64,000 nt of DNA, from positions 310,001 through 374,000 of the forward strand of contig NZ_JAJNKA010000001.1 of assembly GCF_021533215.1 (NCBI RefSeq), written 5' to 3'. Origin of the DNA: Portibacter lacus. Lineage in GTDB: Bacteria > Bacteroidota > Bacteroidia > Chitinophagales > Saprospiraceae. A model generated the notes under the pieces. That model was not told the DNA's origin. It saw only the letters and a program-made list of their open reading frames with translations, and made no database searches. A program made the translations under genes and the position numbers. Below, piece after piece: positions 48,601-57,303 of the stretch. Position 1 is the stretch's first letter, and the number at the start of each line of letters is the position of its first letter.

Positions 48601-50809
48601 TAATAGTTGTGGTGAAATAACAATCGAAGAACCAGTAATAGATAGAGATAATTTATGTACACAGACTGGTGTAACATTGACATTAGATACGTTCAATTTT
48701 GCGAACGGTGGATGTATGAAGATCTTAGCTCACTGGGAGATTATTGACCAGTGTATATTCAATGAAAACTTCTTATATGATTATGGAGATCTTGATCCAA
48801 CGAACGATGAGGTGAACCCTTTCGTAAGTGAAAATGGATATTTCGAATTGTATGTAGAATATGATATTTTTGATAATGATGCTCCGGAGCTAGTATGCGA
48901 ATCAGCACTAGTAGAAACAGCTGATTGTGAATTCAATTACGGTACGTTCAGTATATCTGCGTCTGACGAGTGTACTCCTACTGAAGCCTTAGGTTACCAA
49001 TATAAAATTGACATAGATGCAAATGGTACTTATGACTACCCAGCTGATTCATCTTTCGCTGAAGGAAGTACTTTCGATGCAAATGATTTAGGCGGTCTTC
49101 CTTTAGGAAAGCATAATATCAAGTGGGTCGTATATGATGGTTGTGGAAATTATGGAGTTTGTATTCAAGAAATTGAGGTTGTACAGCGAATAAAAGCACC
49201 TACACCTTACTGTTACCTTGGACTTTCAAGTGCTGTAATGGATAGCATCTATGGATGTTCTGTAGAAACTTGGGCTACTGATTTCGTAGTCGAGCAAGGG
49301 TTCGGGACATGTGGTGGATCTTTAACATACTTGATGATTCCGTACCAAGATATCTACGGAGATCCTGCAGATGAAACAGATGATCTAAGTGTAGAAGAAG
49401 CTAAAGATTTAGCTCAAGCTAACTGGGAATTCGGATGCCAATACATAGAAAACGGTGTTCAGCATACTATTGAGATAAGAATTTATGCTATCGATGAGAA
49501 TGGAGTATATGACTTCTGTGATGCATCATTCACAATTAATGATAACTTTAATTGTTGTGAAGACATATTAGAAGGAACTACACTTATTTCTGGAAATGTA
49601 ATGACAGAAAAAGGTAAAGTAATGGCTGATGTAGAGTTGAAACTGGAAGGAAATAGTCCAGAATTACCGAAGAGTCAGTTTTCTAATAGTACTGGAAACT
49701 TTATATTCTATGGTTTACCTTATGAACAAGACTATAAGATTTCAGCGTTCTACAATGAAAATACGATGCTTGGTGTAAGTACACTGGATTTAGTATTGAT
49801 TCAGAGACACCTTTTAGGAATGACTGAATTAGATACTCCATACAAATTGATCGCAGCAGATATTAATGGCAATGAGTCTATAAGTGCAGCGGATTTATTA
49901 CAATTGAGAAAGTTGATTCTAGGGTTGTATCCTGAGAATAAGTTCCCATCGAACTACTCATGGAGATTCTTGGATGATGGCTACCACTTTGTAGATCCGA
50001 AGCGTCCTTTCCCATTTAATGAAGTAGTGCATATTAATAACCTACCTCATTCTGCATACAATCAAAATTTTGTAGCAGTGAAAATAGGTGATGTAAATAA
50101 CTCGATAGAGCTTAATCTGAATGATGAAAGCAGTGTTAGAAACAATGAAACATTTAATCTAGTTGCTAATAATGTTCAGTTTGCGAAGAATGATGTAGTG
50201 AAAGTACCTGTGAGATTAAGCGATGTAAAAGACTTCTTTGGATTCCAGTTTGCGCTTGATTTCGATTCGAAAGCAGTGAGAAATGTATCGATCAATGGTG
50301 AAGCAATTACACTAGAAGATCATAATATTTCTATCCAGGATGGATTAGTGAAAGTGAGTTGGAACAAAGCAATTCCTACTTCACTAAACAAAGAAGATGT
50401 GTTGTTTACCATCAACTTTGTTGCAACGGCAAATGGAACACTAGAAAATTCATTCGAATTGAGTACGCAATCATTAAGTCCTGAAATTTATAATGAGCGT
50501 TTAAGTTCAGAAAATTTAAATATCGAATTTAGATCAGCTGAGATTGAAGGATTTACAATGCTACAGAATGAGCCGAATCCATTTAGTGAAATTACGAACA
50601 TTGCATATAGCTTACCTGAGAACGGACAAGTTGCTTTTAAACTCTTCGATATCTCTGGAAAGGTATTAATGAGTAGTAACGAACAGAAGTCTAAAGGACA
50701 GCATGTTATGAAAGTAAACGCGAATGAAATCAATGTTGATGGAGTATTATACTACCAACTTGAATTCAATGGACAACAAATTACTAAGAAAATGATCCTA
50801 ATTGATTAG
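45695..50809 (+). CDS. Giant T9SS cargo, tandem paralogue (copy 2)
   Basis: This 1704-residue protein is a tandem paralogue of the previous gene. The signal peptide ends LSYGQ32. HYR-like joins recur at ~373, ~832 and ~1058. The dockerin-like repeat (DINGNESISAADLLQLRK, ~1388), the cohesin-like domain (~1487-1597) and the sorting domain (LLQNEPNPF, ~1619, ending KKMILID) are in the same order. The middle (for example VFDWCTG and DLWGCGATI segments) is closely conserved between copies. The N-terminal ~350 residues have diverged strongly, which suggests the N-terminus carries the specific binding function. Many cysteines are shared, so disulphides are likely. Confidence 0.88.
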   Translation: MNRSLRSTLNKHVTRAFASLILTLITVLSYGQITNCPTSFVNLNVDDGVNCTAGFEVTPSIMASGTATFTSTGATEVLANTDISMLPDFPFDFGISEVTIIDGGDICIFTIVNTVATAPFLDVCDDITVDLAGECTVEYALPADFAQTGTAACEGGSITFSFSDMDPSSNTVALEADMLGDMNLTVYLTKGSDQGSCAKTITVVDTAPIVPAITCPADAIVEVAPTCQYVYIYSVDGVLPCGGSIMQSAGLPSGSVLALGGNSFTYDVLDDMLVSQATCSWTITVNESAEAGAQVNCIAEINVSIDQTCEVIVEPTNFVTGTICGDISLYTVAATLPNGDELLGPSITFTQDQVGMEIDVTVFDPNGINSCWSRVTIEDKLAPIIECPSDITLTCLESPDTSVTGIPILLTGMIIVEEGGPQNATISNGSCEVELFYGDVVEEFLCEGPFQRVISRRFYVIDNAGNVSESCTQQIFITRETLATAVYPEHYDGIAVHTGLDDNGVASNPPLACDGQDIMWASEMMEDGTIVPSPFDSITPAGDTIPGTGAPSGVGTCGTIYSYYEDLVFEICDDNGCQSFSPSYKVIRHWDVFDWCTGETAIHEQIIKVLDTLPPVFTVGVPDLTISTDLWGCGATIDLPEILAVDQCSSDITYSWSIIDGTYDAVLNKVYVSDNALTSVGNEFELIAHASDCCGNTVSDTGYVTIIDAVPPVVVADEHTVVSLNNKEDDGSTKVLVETFDDGSWDNCGPIDWWIRRMDTACEGYDGLDSLGNASTTEVDEVNDWLKQIHFCCEDVEEEQRVVFMVCDDGDGDGEVEYNGDDNCTTAMIIVDVQDKLAPTVVCPNPVTINCIDFASYEDFINTELDSIQENKLNVRFGEVRTTSTCILITGQEFNGEELCGTGLASRTFTATNSNGSTQCTQTIYVQADSTNVLTCDRISFPTLSLAPYNYDWCDPVDTLLPLVSPVMVNSCGEITIEEPVIDRDNLCTQTGVTLTLDTFNFANGGCMKILAHWEIIDQCIFNENFLYDYGDLDPTNDEVNPFVSENGYFELYVEYDIFDNDAPELVCESALVETADCEFNYGTFSISASDECTPTEALGYQYKIDIDANGTYDYPADSSFAEGSTFDANDLGGLPLGKHNIKWVVYDGCGNYGVCIQEIEVVQRIKAPTPYCYLGLSSAVMDSIYGCSVETWATDFVVEQGFGTCGGSLTYLMIPYQDIYGDPADETDDLSVEEAKDLAQANWEFGCQYIENGVQHTIEIRIYAIDENGVYDFCDASFTINDNFNCCEDILEGTTLISGNVMTEKGKVMADVELKLEGNSPELPKSQFSNSTGNFIFYGLPYEQDYKISAFYNENTMLGVSTLDLVLIQRHLLGMTELDTPYKLIAADINGNESISAADLLQLRKLILGLYPENKFPSNYSWRFLDDGYHFVDPKRPFPFNEVVHINNLPHSAYNQNFVAVKIGDVNNSIELNLNDESSVRNNETFNLVANNVQFAKNDVVKVPVRLSDVKDFFGFQFALDFDSKAVRNVSINGEAITLEDHNISIQDGLVKVSWNKAIPTSLNKEDVLFTINFVATANGTLENSFELSTQSLSPEIYNERLSSENLNIEFRSAEIEGFTMLQNEPNPFSEITNIAYSLPENGQVAFKLFDISGKVLMSSNEQKSKGQHVMKVNANEINVDGVLYYQLEFNGQQITKKMILID

Positions 50810-50838
50810 GAGATAAGAAACGATTTATAGATAAGTTT

Positions 50839-50876
50839 TAAAAAGGGCTGAATATAAAGATATTCAGCCCTTTTTC
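50839..50876 (+). terminator. Intrinsic terminator of giant gene copy 2
   Basis: AAAAGGGCTGAATA and TATTCAGCCCTTTT form a 14-bp perfect stem around TAAAGA, followed by more Ts. It is the strongest terminator in the window. Confidence 0.92.
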
Positions 50877-50963
50877 TTTGTTTAATAAGATCCTAAATAC
50901 CAGTTTTCAAATGTTAATTTCAACAAACATATCTGGAAAATTAATATTACAGTTTTAAATATT

Positions 50964-50971
50964 TATTTTTG
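50964..50971 (+). promoter_or_regulatory. Candidate -7 box for the DUF3127 gene
   Basis: TATTTTTG matches TAnnTTTG and lies 16 bases before the start codon, implying a very short leader. No clear -33 element is seen. Confidence 0.4.
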
Positions 50972-50987
50972 TGGAAAATATAGGACG

Positions 50988-51377
50988 ATGGCATACGAAA
51001 TGGTAGGAAAACTTCATAAGAAGTTTGACACAGAAAGTAAAACAAGCAGTTTTCAAGCAAGAGAGTTTGTTGTTGAATCAACAGATTCTACTTATACACA
51101 ATATATTAAGTTTCAGTTAACTCAAGATCGATGTGGTATTATTGATAATATCAATGAAGGAGATGAACTTAAAGTATTCTTTGATCTTAGAGGAAGAGAA
51201 TGGAATGAAAAATACTTTACGAATCTGAATGCTTGGAAAGTAGAAGCACATTCTGCTTCAGCTGCAGCACCTTCAGGACCACCAGCATCTTCAGATCCTT
51301 TTCCTTCAGAACCAGCTAACACAGACGCTGGATCAGGACAAGCGAAAGTAGAAGATTTTGATGATTTGCCTTTTTAG
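50988..51377 (+). CDS. DUF3127-family protein with an SSB-like C-terminal tail
   Basis: This 129-residue protein fits the DUF3127 family of Bacteroidetes. It has an N-terminal OB-fold-like domain (MAYEMVGKLHKKF then SSFQAREFVVES and GDELKVFFDLRGREW). A Pro/Ser/Ala-rich flexible linker follows, ending in the acidic tip VEDFDDLPF. This tip closely resembles the C-terminal motif by which SSB recruits DNA-repair partners. A single-stranded nucleic acid-binding role is a reasonable inference but is not established by the sequence. No signal peptide is present, so it is cytoplasmic. Confidence 0.85.
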   Translation: MAYEMVGKLHKKFDTESKTSSFQAREFVVESTDSTYTQYIKFQLTQDRCGIIDNINEGDELKVFFDLRGREWNEKYFTNLNAWKVEAHSASAAAPSGPPASSDPFPSEPANTDAGSGQAKVEDFDDLPF

Positions 51378-51413
51378 TCAAATCTTTAAAAGGTGAATAG
51401 CGTTATTAGTATA

Positions 51414-51956
51414 ATGAAAGTCACCTTCTATATACTTTTTTTCTTTCTTTCAACTCCTTTTCTAGGAGTTTCTCAGAATTTATATAGCCTTCATACCCAA
51501 TGGGATGATGATATTAAGCAATGGGAAATCAAACTAGATGAAGGAGAGATCGAAGGGGAAATCGAAATGACCTGGAGACTTCGGGGCGATATGACCGACT
51601 GGACTTATCGTATTGATGGAAAAAGAGGTACCATTAAGCAAAAGTGGGAGAATAATGCTAATGTCTGGGAGCTAAGGTCTGGCAGTACAATTGTGAAAAT
51701 ATCGACAGTTTGGTCAGGTGACTTTTCCTCCTTCAGAATATCTGACGGCATTAAAACATTCAAAATAGAACGGAAATTCTTGAATACAGATCCGATAGAA
51801 TGGTCTATAATGGACGATGAAGACGATCTTTTCTTTTGGTATAATGAATTCCAAAATGATATTCGAGACTGGATTATAGAAGATCGGCTTCCTGAAGATT
51901 TTAGTCTAGAGCTAAAGTTAGCAGCGGTATTCGTTTCGATTCTGCATTCTCTTTAA
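51414..51956 (+). CDS. Secreted Trp-rich beta-repeat protein of unknown function
   Basis: I start at the ATG at 51414. A GTG at 51393 would add seven residues in front of the signal peptide MKVTFYILFFFLSTPFLG. The ~180-residue protein is not one I recognise. About five degenerate 22-24-residue units follow the pattern W-x(5-7)-W-x-(L/R)-x-(D/S)-G (for example RLRGDMTDWTYRIDGKRG and ENNANVWELRSGS), suggesting a repeated beta-hairpin sheet. It starts 36 bases after the DUF3127 gene. Confidence 0.7.
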   Translation: MKVTFYILFFFLSTPFLGVSQNLYSLHTQWDDDIKQWEIKLDEGEIEGEIEMTWRLRGDMTDWTYRIDGKRGTIKQKWENNANVWELRSGSTIVKISTVWSGDFSSFRISDGIKTFKIERKFLNTDPIEWSIMDDEDDLFFWYNEFQNDIRDWIIEDRLPEDFSLELKLAAVFVSILHSL

Positions 51957-51991
51957 AAAAAAGAAGCCACAAATTATACCTGCGGCTTCTT
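51957..51991 (-). terminator. Intrinsic terminator of bcp
   Basis: AAGAAGCC pairs with GGCTTCTT around a ~15-base loop. On the minus strand it is followed by a T8 run, just after the bcp stop. It may also weakly end the converging gene. Confidence 0.7.
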
Positions 51992-52042
51992 AACTAAACT
52001 TCTAATTATGATTGTGTTTCTGAATGATATACTTTTAACTAT

Positions 52043-52510
52043 TTAGATTAAGCTCATTTCATTTAAGATCTGCTCTGCATGATCTTTTGTTTTTACCTTC
52101 TCAATTATTTTTTCAATCTTTCCTGACTCATCGATTACAAAAGTAGTTCGATGCAGTCCATCATATTCTCTACCCATAAATTTCTTCGGTCCCCAAACGC
52201 CATAAGTGTCTATGATTTCTCTTTCACTATCAGCAATTAAAGAATATTGAAATTCATATTTGTCGATGAATTTTTGATGTTTTTTTGCATTGTCAGGACT
52301 GACACCTAAGACTTCGAAACCTAGTTTCTGAAGTTTACTATAATTGTCTCTTAGATTGCATGCTTCTTTAGTGCAACCAGGTGTATCATCCTTCGGATAG
52401 AAGAATAAAATCAATTTCTTTCCTTCGAAATCAGATAAGGAAATATTTTCTCCTTTTTCGTTAATTCCTACGAACGCAGGTGCCTTTTCTCCTTCTTTTA
52501 AATGTGTCAT
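52043..52510 (-). CDS. bcp: Thiol peroxidase Bcp (peroxiredoxin Q type)
   Basis: This 155-residue peroxiredoxin has the BCP motif YPKDDTPGCTKEACNLRDNY, giving peroxidatic Cys46 and resolving Cys51. It reduces hydrogen peroxide and organic hydroperoxides using thioredoxin in the cytoplasm. There is no signal peptide. AAGAGG lies close before the ATG. It follows the M23 peptidase gene by 52 bases on the same strand. Confidence 0.95.
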   Translation of the reverse strand: MTHLKEGEKAPAFVGINEKGENISLSDFEGKKLILFFYPKDDTPGCTKEACNLRDNYSKLQKLGFEVLGVSPDNAKKHQKFIDKYEFQYSLIADSEREIIDTYGVWGPKKFMGREYDGLHRTTFVIDESGKIEKIIEKVKTKDHAEQILNEMSLI

Positions 52511-52562
52511 CAGTCCTCTTGTATTTGAGAAAGTTTAACAGAAGAATTCAAATATTGTTTAA

Positions 52563-54233
52563 TTAGCGAATGAAATTTTTCTCTAATCGCCTGGTATTGT
52601 TGCGATCATCGGTGACTTCTAGAACCAGGTGATGTGATTTGTTTTCAGGAGGTGTATCAAAGTGGTGCGTTATTTTTTTTGTTTTTAAATCGTAAGCGAA
52701 TTTTGCCCATTGACCATTTATGGTGGCATTATATCTTAGCCCACGAGCACTTCCGGAATCAGAAAAATTATCAGAAATTATGAAACTCATTCTAGAACTT
52801 TTACTAAAATTATCAGATTTCTGAATGGGTTTAATTTCAGGAGCAATGGTATCGATTCCGATTGCATAATTACCGAATGAGGAAACAGATGCAACAAAAT
52901 GCCCATCTTTCCAATTTCCCCCGTAAGTAGATATTCTATCTGGTTTGGTACATTCTAATAAACAAACCTTGTCCATCAACGAAGAATCTATGCGCAGAGA
53001 GTCGATGATTAATTTTAATGGTCTATGCAGCGGCGTTATTTCGTTGCCGATATGATATACGTTCGTTAGGTATTCACTCGAAGAACTATTTACGTATAGA
53101 AATAAGTCCTCGTAAAGTGCTCGTTCTGGAAAGATGAGTTTTATATTGTTTTGCTCTACAATATTGGCTTCATTATGTGGAATGAAATAATTGAAAATTT
53201 TAGGAGTTGGTGGTGCGATATCTTCGCTTCGTTCCACATCGAATGCTAGAGAACTGATGTTTCCTTCGAAATCTGAAATGTTGATGAGGACTTTTTGCGG
53301 CTTATCTTTGTATAGATTAATAATAGGTTCTATACTATTGATACTGGGAAGTTGATTTCCTGGTAGCTTGAAAAGTCGATGTAGTCGAGTTTTCGTTTTT
53401 TTATAATATTTGTAGTCAATGTGCGCATTAATATATCGAGTATCATCGAAAGTAATAGAGTCAAAGGCAAATTGGTACACCTTTTTATCATCAACGAACA
53501 TTTCCATCTTGTGAATTCCATTCTTATTATATACCATCGGATCATAAGCTTGTATTCCGATTCCGATTCTCCACGCGCCTATTTTTTGTTTAGGTAAAGT
53601 GTAATTACTTCCATTAACCGTAGGAGTGAGGATCTTGCCATCTATTTCTGCAAACTTATTATCCAGGTAGTAGATTTTGACTTTAGGAATTATAGGCGCT
53701 ACCTTATCAATAGGTTTAATATTAAACCTCATCGGATTCAATGGTGCTTCTGATTTTGTTTCTCTGATTTCAAAATGTAAATGCGGACCGTGCGAACTTC
53801 CAGAGTTGCCCATCTTAGCGATTTCTTGGCCTTTGCGAACAGGTATTAGTAAAGAGTCTGGATAGTAAGTGATTTCGAAGGATTGTGAATCAGCTTGAAT
53901 CTTTTGGACAATACTGTCAATACTTGGATGAAACGATTTTAAGTGGCCGTATACAGTTGTGTAACCGCTAGGATGATCTATGTATAGTGCATTTCCATAT
54001 CCCGCACGACTCACATTAATCCTTGAGATATATCCTTCATCAGCTGCTAGAATGGGATCAGGGTGCTGGCCTCTGGAAGATTTTATATCTATTCCCATAT
54101 GAAAATGGTTAGACCTTAGTTCACCGAATGTTCCTGATAATCTAACCTCATGTCGAACTGGAGATTGAAAACTCTGGCTTAGCAGAAAAGAAGAAAACAG
54201 AAGGCTAATGATAGCTACAAAAAATATTCTCAT
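52563..54233 (-). CDS. M23 (LytM-like) peptidase with a beta-rich C-terminus
   Basis: This 556-residue protein has a signal peptide (MRIFFVAIISLLFSSFLLSQ). An early M23 domain has the zinc motifs HMGID (His45, Asp49) and SHGPHLHFEIR (His151, His153), with YGHL between. All expected ligands are present, so it is probably an active peptidoglycan or protein endopeptidase in the envelope. The ~380 remaining residues are beta-rich with no domain I can name. It starts four bases before the meaB stop, so the two are translationally coupled. Confidence 0.9.
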   Translation of the reverse strand: MRIFFVAIISLLFSSFLLSQSFQSPVRHEVRLSGTFGELRSNHFHMGIDIKSSRGQHPDPILAADEGYISRINVSRAGYGNALYIDHPSGYTTVYGHLKSFHPSIDSIVQKIQADSQSFEITYYPDSLLIPVRKGQEIAKMGNSGSSHGPHLHFEIRETKSEAPLNPMRFNIKPIDKVAPIIPKVKIYYLDNKFAEIDGKILTPTVNGSNYTLPKQKIGAWRIGIGIQAYDPMVYNKNGIHKMEMFVDDKKVYQFAFDSITFDDTRYINAHIDYKYYKKTKTRLHRLFKLPGNQLPSINSIEPIINLYKDKPQKVLINISDFEGNISSLAFDVERSEDIAPPTPKIFNYFIPHNEANIVEQNNIKLIFPERALYEDLFLYVNSSSSEYLTNVYHIGNEITPLHRPLKLIIDSLRIDSSLMDKVCLLECTKPDRISTYGGNWKDGHFVASVSSFGNYAIGIDTIAPEIKPIQKSDNFSKSSRMSFIISDNFSDSGSARGLRYNATINGQWAKFAYDLKTKKITHHFDTPPENKSHHLVLEVTDDRNNTRRLEKNFIR

Positions 54234-55246
54234 GAAATTATATTGTCAAAACGTTGATTTAGTTCTATTAACGATTGATAGATATCTTCTCGTTTTGCTA
54301 ATTCATCAACGGCCGAGTTGAACTGGCTGTTTTTAGTGATTAAATGGTATATTAATTCTTGTGCTTTTATTTTAAACCAAGCGGCATCTTGAATCTTGCG
54401 ATGCTCTCGGATATAATTTGAAATCTCTTCACTTTCTAGTATGCTATCGATCTCTGCAGGAAAGTGTTCCATATTAGAATCATTTAACGCAGAAACAGTA
54501 ATCACCTTTCTTGGAGGAAAAGGTGTACTTTGTTTTCTTGATAGATGAATGGCATTTCGATATTCTTTTTTCATCTGTTCAGCAGTCGCCATTAATTCTC
54601 CATCAGCTTTGTTGATAATTATCTGATCGGCCATTTCGACGATGCCTTTTTTTAGTCCTTGCAATTCATCTCCACCTCCTGGTGACAATAGCAAATAAAG
54701 TAAATCAGTGATTCGGGTTACCTGAATTTCAGATTGACCTACACCTACGGTTTCGATAATAATAATGTTATATCCTGCAGCCTCACAAACCTTTATTGCA
54801 TCGTAAGAACTGCTCCTTATTCCACCTTGCTCTAATACATTTGCCGAAGGCCTAATAAAAGCATTTTCAGACTTAGAGAGTTTCTCCATTCTCGTTTTAT
54901 CACCTAGTATACTTCCCTTCGTGTTTTCGCTGGATGGATCTATGGCCAGAACAGCAACCTTATGTCCGTTCTCTATTAATTTCAATCCTAGTTGTTCAAT
55001 GAATGTGCTTTTCCCAGCACCTGGAGGTCCTGATATAGCAATTCTTAAGGTTTTTTTATCTGAATCGAGAGAAGAGAGAAAATGAAGTAGCTCAGGAGAG
55101 AATGCTAATTTTTTATTTTCTACTAATGTCAATGCTTTAGCTAACTGGATCATATCACCACCCATAATACCGGCTCTTAACGCTTCATAATCTATAGGCG
55201 CCCTCATTTTATTTCTTTCAGGTATTTGTTGGTTGATATTCATCAC
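54230..55246 (-). CDS. meaB: Methylmalonyl-CoA mutase-associated GTPase
   Basis: This 338-residue G3E-family GTPase has a P-loop (GPPGAGKS, residues 73-80), DPSS and ETVGVGQSE motifs and the IINKADG base-recognition motif, all as in MeaB/ArgK. MeaB loads and protects the B12 cofactor of methylmalonyl-CoA mutase. No mutase gene is in this window. TACTTTTG at 55251-55258 on the minus strand is a -7 candidate. It would place transcription start almost on the first ATG, so the true start may be Met14 at 55207. Confidence 0.93.
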   Translation of the reverse strand: MMNINQQIPERNKMRAPIDYEALRAGIMGGDMIQLAKALTLVENKKLAFSPELLHFLSSLDSDKKTLRIAISGPPGAGKSTFIEQLGLKLIENGHKVAVLAIDPSSENTKGSILGDKTRMEKLSKSENAFIRPSANVLEQGGIRSSSYDAIKVCEAAGYNIIIIETVGVGQSEIQVTRITDLLYLLLSPGGGDELQGLKKGIVEMADQIIINKADGELMATAEQMKKEYRNAIHLSRKQSTPFPPRKVITVSALNDSNMEHFPAEIDSILESEEISNYIREHRKIQDAAWFKIKAQELIYHLITKNSQFNSAVDELAKREDIYQSLIELNQRFDNIIS

Positions 55247-55442
55247 GAGACAAAAGTAAGAAGTTATTTTGAAATCACATTATATAAATATATAATATGT
55301 ATAGTTAAGGTTCATAAGATTTAATTAAGATTTGCTGTCTAAAATATAATAAAAAGTTAAGAAAATTATAAGCTTTTCATATAGTGCAACCAATGGTTTT
55401 TTAATCCGTCCTTCTTTTATAAATTAACATAAATTAATAACG

Positions 55443-55826
55443 ATGAAATATTTTATACTCTTGTGTTTAAGTCTAGTAATTATCTCTTGTGAAAAATATG
55501 ATGAAGATATATTGCCGATCGTGGGCGTATATGAAGCGAATGTAGTAGGTGTGGATGGTCCATTTTCTGTTAGTATTTCTGTAGATTATGGTAATAATAT
55601 CTGGATAGATGCACCATGGGATGGTGATACCTGGTCCGTAATTAAGGCACGTGTGAGGGATGAATATGAATATGAAAAGAAAATTAGAATAGGTAACCAA
55701 GAAATAGATGACGGTGTAAGAATAGATGGAGAAGGTTTCTTTTTCGATTATACAATACAACTCGATTATACCATCGAAATAGGAAATGAAAGGAGAGATT
55801 TTACCTTAATTGGTACAAAATTATAG
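55443..55826 (+). CDS. Small lipoprotein of unknown function
   Basis: This 127-residue protein begins MKYFILLCLSLVIISC, a lipoprotein signal with Cys16. The mature part is beta-rich and acidic (VGVYEANVVGVDGPFSV then DAPWDGDTWSVIKARV). I do not recognise a family. It lies alone between meaB and the isc genes, with ~195-base gaps on both sides. Confidence 0.75.
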   Translation: MKYFILLCLSLVIISCEKYDEDILPIVGVYEANVVGVDGPFSVSISVDYGNNIWIDAPWDGDTWSVIKARVRDEYEYEKKIRIGNQEIDDGVRIDGEGFFFDYTIQLDYTIEIGNERRDFTLIGTKL

Positions 55827-55977
55827 TAGGATGATGGGCGGCTGACCTGAGACTTGAAAATCGACTCTCTAGAATCAGGAAAGCTGCCTTCTTTATTTGA
55901 AGTTTCTAAGAACTAATTCCCTTGTTGCTTGTTAATTAAGTAAATTTAGTAAATCGTCTGGAGCAAAACCAATTATT

Positions 55978-56000
55978 TATAGCATTATACGCTATATTTG
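55978..56000 (+). promoter_or_regulatory. isc promoter -7 box overlapped by a palindrome
   Basis: TATATTTG at 55993-56000 matches the -7 consensus, 30 bases before the iscS start. The inverted repeat TATAGC and GCTATA, separated by seven bases (55978-55996), overlaps this box. An operator for an Rrf2-type or other repressor is plausible. No such regulator is encoded in this window. Confidence 0.5.
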
Positions 56001-56030
56001 CAGTTCCAATAAAAAAATCTTAATTAGCTG

Positions 56031-57251
56031 ATGAGCGAAAAATTAATATATCTAGATAATAATGCTACTACTCCTGTTGATCCGAGAGTAGTGGAAACAA
56101 TGGTACCATACTTCTATGAAATTCCTGGAAATGCAGCTTCTAGGAGTCACCCTTTCGGCTGGAAAGCTGAAGAGGCAGTAGATTACGCAAGAGAGCAAAT
56201 TGCGAACTTGATAGAAGTAGATTCGAAAGAAATAATCTTTACTTCAGGAGCTACAGAAGCGGATAACTTAGCTCTTAAAGGTGCATTCGAGATGTACCGA
56301 AGAAAAGGCAATCACATCATTACGCTAGAAACGGAGCACAAAGCAGTTCTAGATGCCTGTAAGAAAATAGAGAAAATGGGAGGTGAGGTAACTTACCTGA
56401 AAGTGAAAGAAGATGGAATCATAGATCTTCAGGTGTTAGAAGATGCCATCACAGATAAAACCATCTTGGTTTCTATTATGTGGGCTAATAATGAAACAGG
56501 AGTTATCCAACCTATGAAAGAAATAGGCGCGATCTGTGAAAATAAAGGCGTTTTGTTTATGAGTGATGCAACTCAAGCGGTTGGGAAAATTCCAGTTAAT
56601 CCGAAAGAAGTAGGCGTTCACCTTATGGCATTTACTGCTCATAAGATGTATGGTCCTAAAGGAGTAGGTGCTTTATTTGTAAATAGAAAAAATCCTAGAG
56701 TTAAAGTTACCGCTCAGATGGACGGAGGAGGACATGAGCGTGGAATGCGTTCAGGTACTTTGAATGTTCCTGGTATCGTAGGATTTGGGAAAGCTGCAGA
56801 AATTGCAAAAAAAGAAATGAAACAAGATGCCGAAAGGTTGTCTGTGCTTAGAGATAAACTAGAGAAAGGATTCAAAGATGCTCTGGAAGAAGTATATGTG
56901 AATGGAAATACCGATCACAGAATGCCACATGTAACGAATATTTCATTCAAGCATGTAGAAGGAGAAGGATTAATGATGACGTTTAATCAGAATATCGCAG
57001 TATCTTCAGGATCTGCTTGTACATCTGCATCATTAGAACCATCTTATGTATTAATTGCATTAGGTTTAGGAGATGATCTTGCTCATTCGTCTATCAGATT
57101 TAGTTTAGGTAGATTTACTACTGAAGAAGAAATAGATTTGACACTGGATATGATTCAGAAAGGAGTGAATCATATGAGAGATCTAAGTCCGATATGGGAA
57201 ATGTACAAGGAAGGAGTTGATCTAGAATCAGTTCAGTGGTCAGAACACTAA
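56031..57251 (+). CDS. iscS: Cysteine desulfurase
   Basis: This 406-residue PLP enzyme has the IscS layout. The PLP lysine is Lys205 in [10 protein letters not shown], preceded by SDATQAVGK. The sulfur-carrying Cys330 sits in [17 protein letters not shown], the long flexible loop of group I desulfurases. It releases persulfide sulfur from cysteine for Fe-S assembly. It heads the iscS-iscU-iscA operon. There is no iscR, hscA, hscB or fdx alongside. Confidence 0.97.
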   Translation: MSEKLIYLDNNATTPVDPRVVETMVPYFYEIPGNAASRSHPFGWKAEEAVDYAREQIANLIEVDSKEIIFTSGATEADNLALKGAFEMYRRKGNHIITLETEHKAVLDACKKIEKMGGEVTYLKVKEDGIIDLQVLEDAITDKTILVSIMWANNETGVIQPMKEIGAICENKGVLFMSDATQAVGKIPVNPKEVGVHLMAFTAHKMYGPKGVGALFVNRKNPRVKVTAQMDGGGHERGMRSGTLNVPGIVGFGKAAEIAKKEMKQDAERLSVLRDKLEKGFKDALEEVYVNGNTDHRMPHVTNISFKHVEGEGLMMTFNQNIAVSSGSACTSASLEPSYVLIALGLGDDLAHSSIRFSLGRFTTEEEIDLTLDMIQKGVNHMRDLSPIWEMYKEGVDLESVQWSEH

Positions 57252-57303
57252 GTTGAGTGAACTTAGTATTTAATTAAAACGTTTATATAGAAAATACAAT
57301 AAA

